NCBI GenBank assembly: GCA_010356995.1 | Contig: ML996704.1 | Coordinates: 418,404 to 482,403, forward strand | DNA: 64,000 nucleotides | Direction of reading: 5' to 3' | Origin: Trichodelitschia bisporula | Taxonomy: Eukaryota > Ascomycota > Dothideomycetes > Phaeotrichales > Phaeotrichaceae | In this document: positions 1-11,631 of the stretch, piece after piece | Layout of the letters: each line of letters begins with the position of its first letter | Position numbering within the stretch: position 1 is the first letter of the stretch | Made by a program: the position numbers and the translations under genes | The notes under the pieces: model-generated | The model's input: the letters and a program-made list of their open reading frames with translations, nothing else | Databases searched by the model: none | What the model was told of the DNA's origin: nothing

Positions 1-1780
1 CGAGTATTGAGAATGCCGATCGCTTTTGCTAGTAATGCGTGAGTAAGCCTCGCGCGGGGTACACCTTGGCTTTGTTGGACTGTTGCATGAGCATCAGCAT
101 CGGTATTTCGGCCTTGTGGTTTGCGTTCTTCTTCTCTCGAACCCGCAGCTTCATCGCTCTCTTCATTCGTCGGCCAGATGCTTGGTATGGAGGCAGATAG
201 TGAATAAACGGTATCCCCCACCAGCTCACCACTGCAAAGCCAGGGGCAGCCGTGGCCACCCAGCGGGGCATGCACACCAAGACAGGAGGCTCCGTAGTGA
301 CCGAGGGTAAACGGCCTATTCCCAACGTAGAAAGGGCGAGGAACGTCCTCTCCAAAGTACCCCGAGCTGGCCCATTTGATCCCGCCAGCCCAGCGACAAC
401 ATGGTGAGCCATGGATGGAATCTGGATGGTTCATGGATTATTGGCCCTCTCCCATGCTCAAACATAAAGCTGCCATTTGATACCTGGCCCCGAAGAAAGG
501 CACCGACACGCGCGCGTACGGTACACTGCAAGTGCACGACTAAACTTCCGTATGGTGGGGAAGAGATGTGGCGGCGGGCGGCAGAGCAAAGTCTGTTGAA
601 GCACTCTGTGACAGCTTGGTGCGGGGGACAGCGCCTCACCGTAGCATGTCACTGCGAGCCTCTCCATCGCTGAGGGCTTCATCGAAGGGCTGCCCGAGAG
701 CGGCGTCTTGTATCGCTGGGCTCTGGCCGGCCAAGCTGCTGGGCGCAATTCTCGACTTGGCGGCGACGATGCAAATCGGCTTGGTTTTTGCTTGGAGACG
801 TTACATGCTTCGTCGTTTGCGGATGTAGATGGGAAGATCAAGACGGACACGGGGTTATTATCGAGCTGGGCGTCTGTTTCGATGTGGCTCTTGTACTCTT
901 GTTATCGGTGCAGATTGAGTTTATACGTGCGTGGAGGGTAGCCAAAGCGGGTTGGGTGTCGTCGTCCCTACCGTACCATTGTGAAGCTTAAAGGGATCTG
1001 GTCGCCCACGGGTTCCATCAACCAAATGCAAGACTGACGGGCAGTCGAGCGATATATCTCATCAAAGGGACCTTCTTTCCCTTGAGCCAAACTATCTGCA
1101 GCTTGAGTTTGATCATTGTGTCTTTTTCTCAACTACATCCATATAGCGCGCGATCATCCCTCTTTCATCATTTTATCGGCCTTTTACATCTTGCATCATC
1201 ATCGGCATCATCCACGCCAGCCCCGCGCCTCGCTGCTGATAACGGTTTCGGCACCCGACACGGCTGGGATTATTCAATTACCCACTAGCCGACCCTGTTC
1301 CCGCCTTCACCCTGCGCGGTCGCTGCACGAGAAACGGGCGAAGGAAAAAAAGCCGCGCATTTTTTTCGCTCACTCGACGGTGATTTGAGGATTTGCTTGC
1401 CTCAGGCCAGTTAGTGCTCGGTCGGGACCAAGTTGTTGCCGTAGCGAGAAGAGACGGCGAGAGAGCAGGAAGCCTTCGTCAGTCACCCCAAACAAACAGT
1501 TGGTGAGTTGACACCTTTGCTGCATAGTTGCGTACGTAGTAGAGACGAGAAGAAAAAAACTCAACCACAAAAAAAAACCCGCAAGGCTAGAGAAGGGATT
1601 TGCAGTACGCAAGCTGGTCCCGGAGGGTAAAGACCGCATAATCACCGACCTCTACTGACTATTAAATCAACAGTTTTGTCGGCATTCTGTTCTGAGTGTT
1701 CGACAGCTTCATCAGTTCTTCACTCTCGTCTCTTAATTCTTCAGACTTCTTTGTCGCCTTGAAGAGAGTGGAAGCTCGTC

Positions 1781-1818
1781 CACCATCACCACCACCACCA
1801 CCATCACCACCATCAACC
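1781..1818. repeat. CAC/CAT trinucleotide microsatellite
   Basis: A run of CAC and CAT triplets of about 38 bp lies in the upstream region of the H+-ATPase gene. It is non-coding in the model proposed here. Confidence 0.8.
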
Positions 1819-2439
1819 TCCACCGGCGTCATAAGCACAGCAAGCAACTGAGCAAAGAGACCGGCCTGTCGCGCACCCCGGTCAAGGCCATCGGTCGCCG
1901 AACACGCCAAACCCTTCAAGGGCACTTTAGCAGCTTTTTCTCTCTAGCTCCGCTTCAAGCAACGCTTCAGAGGAAAACCAGCCAAAAGTTTCCCCTCCCA
2001 TCCTCCCTCTCGCCCGCCCGCCTTTCTTCCTCTCTTCCTAAACCTCTCTCCCGTTGGCTGCTCACGTCTTCGCTTCTCCGTCCGACTTCCGATACGGCCA
2101 AAACCCGCACCCAAGGCGAACAGCGGCGCGCACGGGCCACCCCACAACGCCTCCTACCGATTGCCCACTAACGCCCACCAATCTCCCGCTCTCCACCTCT
2201 TCTCTTCCTCCCACCCACCCACCCTCCACCCCCCCGACCCCAATCCTACTTTTAATCCTCTCGAATTCCGCTCCAACTTCCTTCCTCGCAGGTTTCTGGC
2301 TTGGATTTTCCTCGAAGGAATTTTCGCTCAAGAGTCAAGGCCTCGCGCGTCTTCAAGAACTCAGTCAGCCCTCAGTCAATTAATCGACAGTCTTCTTCCA
2401 TCCAGAGACCCGACTCGGTCCGACTATCTCACTTTCCTG

Positions 2440-2808
2440 GTACGTTGCCTCCTGCTTCACTACTCTTCCCTCCATCCCATACGCAAACCACACGTCCCCC
2501 CTCTCCTCCCTGCTCGACCACCCGTTTCCCGGCTGCTGGTTGGGGTTTAGCTCCAGCAAAACAAAAGCGCACCCATCCGCACATCTACGCAACATCGCGT
2601 CGATCCACTCGGCGTACCAATCTACTCGTCCTGACAAGACACGCACCCGTCCTCTCCCACCCTATCTCCACTTCTTATTCATCCGCGCATTTATTATCCA
2701 TCGCACCCCCGCCCGCTTCCGCACTCAATTGCTTCGCTTTCGCATCCTCCATCGTTCTCACGGTGTCGCGTCGCGTCTTTCGTCGCCTTTGCTGACCGTC
2801 TCTCCCAG
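2440..2808 (+). other. Probable 5' UTR intron of the H+-ATPase gene
   Basis: A GTACGT donor at 2440, a GCTGAC branch-like sequence at 2791-2796 and a CAG acceptor at 2806-2808 lie 19 nt before the start codon. The sequence between is pyrimidine-rich and lacks a convincing frame. Leader introns are known in highly expressed fungal genes; without RNA data this is inference. Confidence 0.4.
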
Positions 2809-2827
2809 TTTTTAGAAGCTCTCTGCG

Positions 2828-5800
2828 ATGGCGGAACACGAAGGCGGCGTCGCGCCGACCAATCACCTGCGCACCGAGGTGCCGACAGGAGGTCTGGACG
2901 AGAAGAAGGAGTATGGAGCTCCCGCCCACGAGGGTGTCGTCCACGATAAGACTGAGCCGCCCTTCCAGGAAGAGGAAGAGGATGAGGACATGGATGCCCT
3001 CATTGAGGAGCTCGAGTCGCAAGATCACAATGTCGAGGACGAAGAGGAGGAGACCCAAGCTCCCGGTGCTGCCCGCACAGTCCCGGAAGAGCTGCTCCAG
3101 ACCAGCACTCGCGATGGTCTGAGTACTGCTGAGGTCGCGCAGCGCAAGAAGCGTTTCGGTCTCAACCAGATGAAGGAAGAGAAGGAGAACATGATCCTCA
3201 AGTTCCTTGGTTTCTTCATCGGTCCTATCCAGTTCGTCATGGAGGTGAGAGCTACCCCGGTCGGTGTTGTCGCGTCGAAACGCCCAGGTTGTTTCACGCG
3301 TCAACCCCGTCATTAAGCCACGTTCTAATACTAACACAAACCAGGCTGCCGCCGTTCTCGCTGCTGGTCTCCAGGATTGGGTTGACTTCGGTGTCATTTG
3401 CGGTATGTTTCAACGCCAGCGTTTTCCAGAATCCCACTAACTTGATGCAGCCCTTCTGTTGCTCAACGCTTGCGTCGGTTTCATCCAGGAATTCCAGGCC
3501 GGTTCCATTGTCGCCGAATTGAAGAAGACTCTGGCACTCAAGGCTACTGTTCTCCGTGACGGCAAGCTGCAGGAAATCGAGGCTCCCGAGGTTGTCCCTG
3601 GTGATATCCTCCAGATCGAAGAGGTTTGTTTCATGCGCCCTTCAATTGACGTGTGCTAACTACTCAGGGTACCATCATCCCCGCCGACGGTCGCATTGTT
3701 ACCGAAGACGCGTTCCTCCAGGTTGATCAGTCGTCCATCACTGGCGAGTCCCTCGCTGTTGATAAGCACAATGGCGATACTTGCTATGCCTCTTCGGCCG
3801 TCAAGCGTGGCGAGGCCTTCATGGTCGTCACCGCCACTGGTGACAGCACTTTCGTCGGTCGTGCCGCTGCGCTCGTTGCTTCGGCCTCTACTGGCACTGG
3901 TCACTTCACGGAGGTGCTTAACGGCATCGGTACCGTATTGCTGATTCTTGTCATCGTCACCCTGCTCGTCGTCTGGGTGTCGTCTTTCTACCGGTCCAAC
4001 TCGATTGTCACCATCCTCGAGTTCACTCTGGCCATCACCATCATTGGTGTGCCCGTCGGTCTCCCCGCCGTCGTTACGACCACCATGGCTGTCGGTGCCG
4101 CGTACCTCGCCAAGAAGAAGGCTATCGTCCAGAAACTGTCGGCCATTGAGTCCCTGGCTGGTGTCGAGATTCTCTGCTCCGACAAGACCGGTACCCTGAC
4201 CAAGAACAAGCTGTCTCTCGCTGAGCCCTACTGCGTTGCCGGTGTCGATCCTGAGGATCTTATGCTGACTGCCTGCTTGGCTGCCTCGCGCAAGAAGAAG
4301 GGTATTGATGCTATCGACAAGGCTTTCCTCAAGTCGCTGAAGTACTACCCGCGTGCCAAGAGCGTTCTGTCCAAGTACAAGATCATCGATTTCCACCCCT
4401 TCGACCCCGTCTCCAAGAAGGTTCAGGCCGTTGTCGAGTCCCCCCACGGCGAGCGCATCATTTGCGTCAAGGGTGCCCCGCTCTTCGTTCTCAAGACTGT
4501 CGAGGAGGACCACCCCATTCCGGCTGATGTTGACGAGGCGTACAAGAACAAGGTCGCTGAGTTCGCTACCCGTGGTTTCCGTTCGCTCGGTGTTGCGCGC
4601 AAGCGTGGCGATGCTTCGTGGGAGATTCTCGGCATTATGCCCTGCTCTGACCCCCCGCGTCACGACACTTACCGCACTGTTCACGAAGCCAAGAGCCTGG
4701 GTCTGTCCATCAAGATGTTGACTGGTGACGCCGTCGGTATTGCTCGTGAGACCTCGCGCCAGCTGGGTCTTGGCACCAACGTCTACAACGCTGAGCGCCT
4801 TGGTCTTGGTGGTGGGGGTGAGATGCCCGGTTCCGAGGTTTACGATTTCGTTGAGGCTGCCGACGGTTTCGCCGAGGTTTTCCCCCAGCACAAGTACAAC
4901 GTCGTTGAGATCCTCCAGCAGCGCGGTTACCTCGTTGCCATGACTGGTGATGGTGTCAACGATGCTCCGTCGCTGAAGAAGGCTGACACCGGTATCGCTG
5001 TCGAGGGTGCGTCTGACGCCGCCCGCTCCGCCGCCGATATTGTCTTCCTTGCTCCCGGTCTGTCCGCCATCATCGATGCTCTCAAGACTTCGCGCCAGAT
5101 TTTCCATCGCATGTATGCGTACGTCGTCTACCGTATTGCCCTGTCGCTGCATTTGGAGATCTTCCTCGGCCTGTGGATCGCCATCCTTAACACTTCGCTG
5201 AACCTGGAACTTGTGGTCTTCATCGCCATCTTCGCTGATGTTGCGACTCTTGCCATCGCCTACGACAATGCACCTTACTCCAAGACTCCCGTCAAGTGGA
5301 ACCTGCCCAAGCTCTGGGGTATGTCCGTTCTGCTCGGTGTCATTCTGGCCATCGGTACCTGGATCACGCTTACCACCATGTTCCCGTATCCCCACCATGC
5401 CAACTCTCCCAGCCGTGGCCAGGGTGTTAGCGGTGGTATCGTTCAGAATTTCGGTGTCCGCGATGAGGTCCTTTTCCTGCAGATCTCTCTGTCTGAGAAC
5501 TGGCTCATCTTCATCACGCGTGCCAACGGTCCGTTCTGGAGCAGCATTCCCTCGTGGCAGCTGGCTGGTGCCATTCTAGTTGTCGACATCATCGCCACCA
5601 TGTTCACCCTTTTCGGTTGGTTCGTCGGTGGTCAGACTTCCATTGTCGCCGTCGTGCGTATCTGGATCTTCTCGTTCGGTGTCTTCTGCGTCATGGGTGG
5701 TGTCTACTACCTGTTGCAAGGCAGCCAGGGCTTCGACAACCTGATGCATGGCAAGTCCCCCAAGAAGGACGCCAAGCAGCGCTCGCTTGAGGACTTTGGT

Positions 5801-5894
5801 AAGTTGCTCTACTTCTTTGTCTCAACCCTTGCTAACACTGCTTCCAGTTGTCTCATTGCAGCGTGTGTCGACTCAACACGAGAAGAGCGCATAG
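2828..5894 (+). CDS. PMA1: Plasma membrane H+-transporting P-type ATPase
   Basis: This P3A-type ATPase pumps protons out of the cell at the expense of ATP, setting plasma-membrane potential and intracellular pH. Five exons (2828-3244, 3345-3402, 3451-3623, 3668-5798, 5848-5894) give 941 residues, the usual fungal size. The N-terminus is acidic (runs of E and D around residues 35-75). The actuator TGES motif begins at residue 241, the phosphorylation motif DKTGTLT has its aspartate at about 388, and the hinge motif TGDGVND is at about 642-648. Paired membrane segments flank the catalytic part. The last small exon restores the conserved C-terminal tail ending [11 protein letters not shown], the autoinhibitory region of the family. 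All four introns are short with clear donors and a CTAAC-type branch. Strong codon bias fits high expression. Identification is secure. Confidence 0.98.
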
Positions 5895-7299
5895 TCGGAA
5901 CTCCCCTCCCGCAGCACGAAGATACCCCCGGGGCGAAGGTTAGCGGAGCGAGCGAGATAGTACGAATTAATAATTTCCATCTTCATCTACGGGATGACGG
6001 TCACGGATTAGCCTTGGGACTGCGATGGCACCGGTCGAGGAAATGACACGGTGGATTCAATGTTAATAATGAGCAAATCCAGAGCCCCCCATTGAAGACT
6101 CTACTAGAACGGCGGCGCGTTGGAACTTACAAAAGCCCTGGCGATCCTGACTTTAGACAAGTCTTTCCATTCTTTTGGCATCTTTTTTTTTTCTTTTCTG
6201 GTACTCTTACTTTTGGTTTGGAACTCCGCATCCCGTACCCGGGATCGCATGGTAGGACAACACTAATACATTCTCTCTCACGAGGTGGCTTTTCTCTTAT
6301 ACTGTTTCTTCATTCGCATTTTCTCGCTTTGTCTCTCGCAGACCTTGGGCTTTGGTGTTTGTAGTTTTGAGGCTTGTGGGCTGTGGTGTGATGGCTCTGG
6401 CTCGCAGCGGACATTGATGGTTTGCAGCCTTGGGTGGTGACGGTGGTCTTTGTACATAAGATATAGAGTATTGGGTTGCATACAAATCGTCGTTCGCTGA
6501 AGCTACGCTTGTCTCTTTCGTGACTCGTGTCCTCATTCCTTCATACCTACTCTACCCTCCCAACTTGACTACTCTGAAGGATCTCGATCCTGGAGCTCCC
6601 CCCCCTCCACCTCCCGTGCCTTGGAAAGCTACGATGCGCGCAATTGTCCAATCCTGCCTCGCATCGTCTCGGCAAGAGCGGGGTAGCTCACATGCATCCC
6701 CTCGCTCATCCGCGTCGGTCCAATCGCGCCGTCGACGTCAGCCCTCCAACAGGGAGGGGAGCGGGTGCTCCCTATCTCTTACTCAGCCTGACCGAAATCA
6801 TCCGCTGTATTGCGTCAACGACTTTCAACCCGCACGTGTAGTCATCTGCGTCGTGGGGGTTACGCAGATTGTCGGCCTTTCGAGCCTGGACTGGACTGGG
6901 CTGCGCTTACGCGGTTTCGGAGGTTTTATGCACTTGCTGGATATGCACCGGCACGCGCCATCCGGTGGGTTGTTTGGTGCTGCGGAAGGGGAGGGGTGAT
7001 TGGTGGGCGCCGGTTTGTGTGATCCGCGGCTGGATGAGGGGATTAAGCTGTGCGATTGGGATGTTTTCCGTGGTCGGAGAATAGGCTTTTGCTCCAGTTG
7101 CGGTTGGATAGTTTTTGGATAGCTTTTGGACAAGTGCTTGATTGTGCAATTGCACTTTTCCGGGACGTTGTACGCGCGGGCGGGGGTGTCTGGCGGGGTA
7201 CTTAGGGCGGCGGGGCGGCCGCTGACGTCGGTTGCTGATGTGGGGATTGGATTCAGACTTGGATTATCACGAACACGCGCGTTTACGTCGACATTCAGC
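5895..7299. other. 3' region of the ATPase gene and AKR promoter
   Basis: No gene is recognised in this 1.4 kb stretch. The first part should hold the ATPase 3' UTR. A TGTACATA octamer at 6451-6458 matches the yeast Puf3 consensus TGTANATA but may be chance. The open frames here overlap each other on both strands and show no family features. Confidence 0.5.
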
Positions 7300-8362
7300 A
7301 TGGCGAATCTCAATATACGTATTCCGAAGCTGAAGCTTAGTGATGGGGCTGCGGTGCCGCTGGTACGTATCTGCCCCGCTGCGCGGCTTTGGCCCTTGCG
7401 ATGAGGACGCTGTTTGCTCGTGATGCTGACGTAGTGTAGCTGGCCTACGGCACCGGAACCGCATGGTACAAGCGTGGCGACGAGAGTCAGATCGACCGTG
7501 ATCTGGTCGAGAGCATCAAGATCGCGATCAAGCTGGGGTACACGCACCTGGACGGCGCAGAGGGTGTGTTCCCGCTTCTCTCAAGCGTATTGCCAGCTCC
7601 GGCTAATATGAGTAGTCTACAAGACGGAACCGGAACTCGGCCTCGCGATCAAGGAATCGGGCGTGAAGCGCGAGGACCTGTACGTCGTGACGAAGGTCCT
7701 GCCGAACATCAAGGACATCGAGGGCGCGCTGCGGAATAGCTTGAAGAAACTGCAGTTGGATTATGTCGATCTGTATGCCTCCTCCCATGCTGTCACGACC
7801 CTCGGACTAATCTTCAAGGTACCTCATCCACGCGCCGTGGTTCACCGACGACGACGCCGGCCTGCAAAAGGCCTGGGCGGACATGGAGGCCGTCAAAGCC
7901 GCCGGTCTGACCAAGTCAATCGGCGTGTCGAACTACTTGGTCCCGCACCTGGAGGCTACACTCAAGACAGCCACTTCCCCACCCGTCATCAACCAGATCG
8001 AGTTTCACCCGTACCTCCAGCGGTCCGAGCTGCTCGCCTTCCACAAAACGCACAACATCGCCACCGCGGCCTACGGCCCGCTGACGGCTGTGACTAAAGG
8101 CCCCGGCCCGCTCGACGGCATGCTGGCCGCGCTGGCGAAGAAGTATGCGGTTAGTGAGGCGGAGATTAGTCTGCGGTGGGCGATGGATCAGGACGTTATT
8201 GCGGTGACGACGAGTAGTAAGGAGCAGCGGTTGAGTGATTATCTCCGCGCGGGCGCGTTTAAGCTTAACCCCGAGGAGATAAGGGAGATCAATCGTGTTG
8301 GGCAGGAGAAGCATTTTAGGGGCTTTTGGCAGGCGAAGTTCGCGGCTGATGATAGGACGTAG
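7300..8362 (+). CDS. Aldo-keto reductase
   Basis: Predicted NADPH-dependent oxidoreductase of the aldo/keto reductase superfamily, acting on small carbonyl compounds in the cytosol; the substrate cannot be read from sequence. Four exons (7300-7362, 7440-7563, 7616-7772, 7819-8362) give 295 residues, normal for the family. The catalytic tetrad is visible: Asp59 and Tyr64 in LDGAEVYK, Lys89 in VVTKV, and His119 in YLIHAPW. The (beta/alpha)8 signature continues with SIGVSN, NQIEFHP and a C-terminal cofactor-site stretch VTTSSKEQR. The first intron separates the short N-terminal beta-hairpin exon from the barrel. The gene converges with the permease at 8704. It resembles the YPR1/GCY1-type group of fungal AKRs, though the subgroup is not certain. 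Confidence 0.93.
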
Positions 8363-8703
8363 AGCGGCTATGGAGGGGGGCGGGTAGGAATGGCATGTAT
8401 GCGTTAAAGTTTGCATTGCTTTGCTGTACGGGGCTGTGAGAACGTTGACGCAGTGTCGTCTAAGACTCTTGCGTCTCTGGCCTTAAGTTGCCGAAGCCGC
8501 CCGTTTCCTATACCTGCCCGTTCTGTGCCGCGGGTCCTCGGCTTCCAGTCCCCAATTCAAGCCGTCTGCTGTAAGTGATGCCATGGACGCCCCTCCCCCG
8601 TCCCTTCCTCGTCTCAGAAGTCGCGCCTTCCGTACCGCCATACATCTGCCCGGCCATGACGTATGCCTTCTCAACCCTTCATCTACCTCTCTCCCAGACA
8701 TCA
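8363..8703. other. Convergent 3' intergenic region
   Basis: The space between two convergent genes (aldo-keto reductase and permease). It should contain both 3' UTRs; I see no gene or strong repeat in it. Confidence 0.6.
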
Positions 8704-10428
8704 TCATATCTCCTTCAACGGCCCATGATAATCTTTCAACCCCACCCGCCACCAACACATCAACGCCCCCAAAACAGTAACCACATACACCACCGGCGCC
8801 CAATTCATATTCGCCGCCGTCACCGGCGCTACCGTAGGAAAAAGCAACAACACCGTCGCCCACGCCATATACACGATACTAACTACATTCACCGCGATCC
8901 CCCATCGGCCCAGTTTAAACGGGCCAAAGCGCAGCACCCGCGGCCGGCGTACCCGCAGGTAGAGGATCAGCACCGTGGGCAGGAAGTAAGTGCTGTACAG
9001 CGCGACCACGGCCAGGGACACGATGGCGTCGAACGCGGCCCGCGAGACCGAGTGTATCGCGGCTAGAAGGAGATTCGCGATTGCGCCCGCGGCGATGGTG
9101 TTCGCGGGTATGCGCCACCGGGGATGAATCGCAGCCAGCCAGTCTGCGAAGGGGAGTCCGCGGTCCCGCGCAAAGGCCCAGGCTAGCCGACTGGCGGCGG
9201 CCATGACGCCGATGGTGGAGAAGATGAGCATGGCGACAAGGACGGTGGCCATGGCGGTGGTGGCGCCGGTGGAGCGCGTTGCGTCGAGGAAGATGGCGAG
9301 GATGGGGTAGCCGGTGGGCGAATCGAGGGCGGCGGAGATGTCGCCCGCGCCGAAGAGGATGGTGAGGAGGAAGCCGAGCCCGAGCGCGCCGTTGAGGATG
9401 ACGGTGGTGAGCATGCTCCAGGGCACGATCCGGGCGGCGTCTTCGATTTCTTCGGCCATGTGCGTGGCGCCATCCCAGCAGCAGAAGGGGTAGGCGAGGG
9501 TTATCATTCCGATTTGCGCGGAGAGGGCGTTACTGGCCCAGCCGCCGGTGTTGAGGAAGGTGGTGAAGACGAAGGAGGGGGGGGATTGCGGGGCGAACAT
9601 TATTAGGGGAATGACGCAGCAGAACCAGCCTAGGACGTGGATTACTAGGATGCAGGATTCGATGAAGGGGAGGACGCGGGCGAGGATGGTGTTGAAGAGG
9701 ACGCTGACTAGGATTACGAGCATGAAGATTAGGGTGCCGTGCCAGCGCTCCAGCGTGTAGGAGGGGTGGTTCAGGACGATGAGGCCTTGGATCGCGGTTG
9801 CGGCGATTAGTGCGCAGCTTGCAGTTGTTGCTTGCTGGAGGGGTTAGTGAGCGTGTACACGGGGAGCATATATCTCGAACTGACCCACGCGAGGATGCTG
9901 ATCCAGCCTAGGTCAAATCAGCAAGCCGTCCACATCCCCACCGCATCACCTAACCCACTCACCAGCCATATAACTCAAAAAGTTCTTCCACCGCGGCGGC
10001 GCCAGCAGCGCAATAAAATGATACTGCCCCCCCGCCGTCGGGTACTTACTCGCCAGCTCCGCAATCGAGCAACACGTCGCCAGACTCCCTAAAAAGCACA
10101 CCACGAACCCATACACCAATGCCACGGGCCCACCATTCCTCACCCCACCATGCAGAATCAACCCAATGGTTTCCCAGCTCGCGAGCATCGTCGTTGTTAG
10201 CCCGACGATGGACACGAACCCGAATCGGCGGTCGAGCAGCTGCTTCTTGCCCATGCCGCGCATGACGGCGCTGTCGCGCCCCCTGCTCCTGTCGCCGGAC
10301 TCCATGCTCCCTCGCTCCGCGGCTTGCAGGAATTCGGATATGTCCATGGTTGCCCCGCGGGATTTGGGCGCGGGAAGGGAGGTCGAGCGCGTGGTGCGCT
10401 CGCTGAGGCCTGAGGAGGGGAGGTCCAT
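8704..10428 (-). CDS. Amino acid/GABA/choline-type permease (APC superfamily)
   Basis: Predicted 12-helix plasma-membrane transporter of the amino acid-polyamine-organocation superfamily, closest in appearance to fungal GABA/choline permeases. Three exons on the minus strand (10428-9963, 9907-9885, 9834-8704) give 539 residues. The middle exon is only 23 nt and supplies part of the membrane segment GWISILAW before QATTASCAL. The first exon carries a hydrophilic N-terminal tail of about 60 residues and then the typical GFVSIVGLTTTMLASWE segment and SKYPTAGGQYHF. Later family marks are CCWDGATHMAEE and a SRLAWAFARDRGLP loop. The substrate is not determinable; amino acids, GABA and choline are alternatives. 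The gene ends facing the aldo-keto reductase. Confidence 0.9.
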
Positions 10429-11559
10429 GACGAAGTGGTGAGCCTCAAGGGCTTCGGGTCAGGCAGGTGCTTTGGGCCTTCGTAATTGACGGTAGGGCCG
10501 GCCGTGGTTGAAATCCGATCCTTCGCCGTCGGACTGAGCGCGGGTTGCCGTGTTGGGTCGTCTCAATGCGAGGGAGGTGGGGCCCCTCGTCTCAAGCGGA
10601 CGGCTACGAGGACTCGACGCCAGGCGCTTCGGAGCCTGTGCTTTGTCGACTGTCCAGCCCTATGGTCAACGTTCCGTTCCTCGTCGTCGTATATGCTGAA
10701 CCGGCTGCTGGTGTTAGGTCGACTCGGTGCCACGATCGTGGGGAGTCCCATCGACTCGAGCGGACTCGCTCGAGGATTTGACGCCACGCTGCGCAGTCGA
10801 TGATGGTCCGCTATTATTTCGTTCGCTCCTTTCTTCCTTCCGTAGTACTGAGTCCGCTGCTGGTGTTGCGTCCTTCGAATCCGAGCGAGGGGAATAGTGC
10901 GCGTCACCGACCAGAGTGTTGGAACGCAGACCCGGGGCAGTGGGCAAGGTGGTTCGGCGTGTGGGGTAAGGGGAGAGCAACGGCAGCAGTGCGCTTGCGC
11001 AGGCGGCTGTGGCGGGTGATGGGTAAGCGAGGATTGCGCGCAGGTGTCGTGTCACTTCAAACGGTACGGGGGATCATCATACTCCTTTCTTCTATCCTCG
11101 GCGCAGAAAACGTGGTGCAGCTGAACCGCACCCCCCATACGGGGTGCGATCGACAGTCCGCGCGCAACGCGCGGGGATCAATCTTCAGCTCCGAATTTTT
11201 GACAGCACGAAAGCCCAGACCAGGTCGCAGAATCGTTGGACTCGTTTCGCCGCGCGTTTGCGGCCCCTTTCCCTATCATCGCCATCCCCACGCTGACAAT
11301 CCCATGCTCGCGCCCCGGAGTCATGTGTATCTACGCCGCGCCTTCGTCTTCTGCTCGCCCGAAGGCGGGGAGCGCGGGGCCAGGCGCTTGAATCCCATTC
11401 GCGGCAATAGCAGGATTCCGTAATGTGGCGTCCGGGACTTGGGTTGGGGACGCTGGCGCCGTCGGCTCGAGGCTTGTCGGGGTCGGCAAGGCTGACTGAG
11501 AAAAAGCCGTGCACCAGCCTTCTCATGTTTTTTGAACCAACACCGCTACCATCAAAGCA
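10429..11559. other. Gene-poor stretch upstream of the permease and tRNA-Arg
   Basis: No protein gene is supported. Open frames of about 100-200 codons occur on both strands in overlapping positions, which is expected by chance in GC-rich DNA. I see no transposon features. Confidence 0.5.
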
Positions 11560-11631
11560 GGCACCGTGGCCTAATGGTAAGGCGTTGCTTTCCGGTGGCA
11601 AAGATTGTGGGTTCGAGTCCCATCGGTGTCG
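11560..11631 (+). tRNA. tRNA-Arg(CCG): tRNA-Arg (anticodon CCG), intronless
   Basis: A 72-nt cloverleaf can be folded by eye. The acceptor stem GGCACCG (11560-11566) pairs with CGGTGTC (11624-11630) with one G-T pair, and discriminator G is at 11631. The D stem is GCC/GGC. The anticodon stem TTGCT/GGCAA encloses the loop TTCCGGT, placing anticodon CCG at 11592-11594. The T arm is GTGGG-TTCGAGT-CCCAT. It decodes CGG arginine codons. B-box GGTTCGAGTCC is intact. Confidence 0.95.

Larger units (their letters stand above)
1..2827. other. Upstream region and long leader of the H+-ATPase gene
   Basis: No coding region is supported here; open frames are short, overlap on both strands and lack recognisable motifs. 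The right part (about 1,900-2,800) is very pyrimidine-rich on the plus strand, as expected for the promoter and 5' leader of a highly expressed fungal gene. A CAC/CAT microsatellite lies at 1781-1818 and a probable leader intron at 2440-2808. Confidence 0.6.

Noticed and set aside
1781-1818. CAC/CAT runs as a CRISPR-like or His-tag-like coding repeat
   Set aside because: The run is a plain trinucleotide microsatellite without spacers, and the frames through it are short and stop quickly.
3656-5398. 580-codon open frame antisense to the proton pump gene
   Set aside because: It mirrors the codon-biased ATPase exon; strong C-ending codon preference removes stops from the opposite strand. The product is Asp/Gly/Asn-rich and has no motifs.
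10800-11423. 207-codon frame upstream of tRNA-Arg
   Set aside because: It overlaps opposite frames, lacks motifs and low-complexity bias typical of real exons, and has no matching splice partners.
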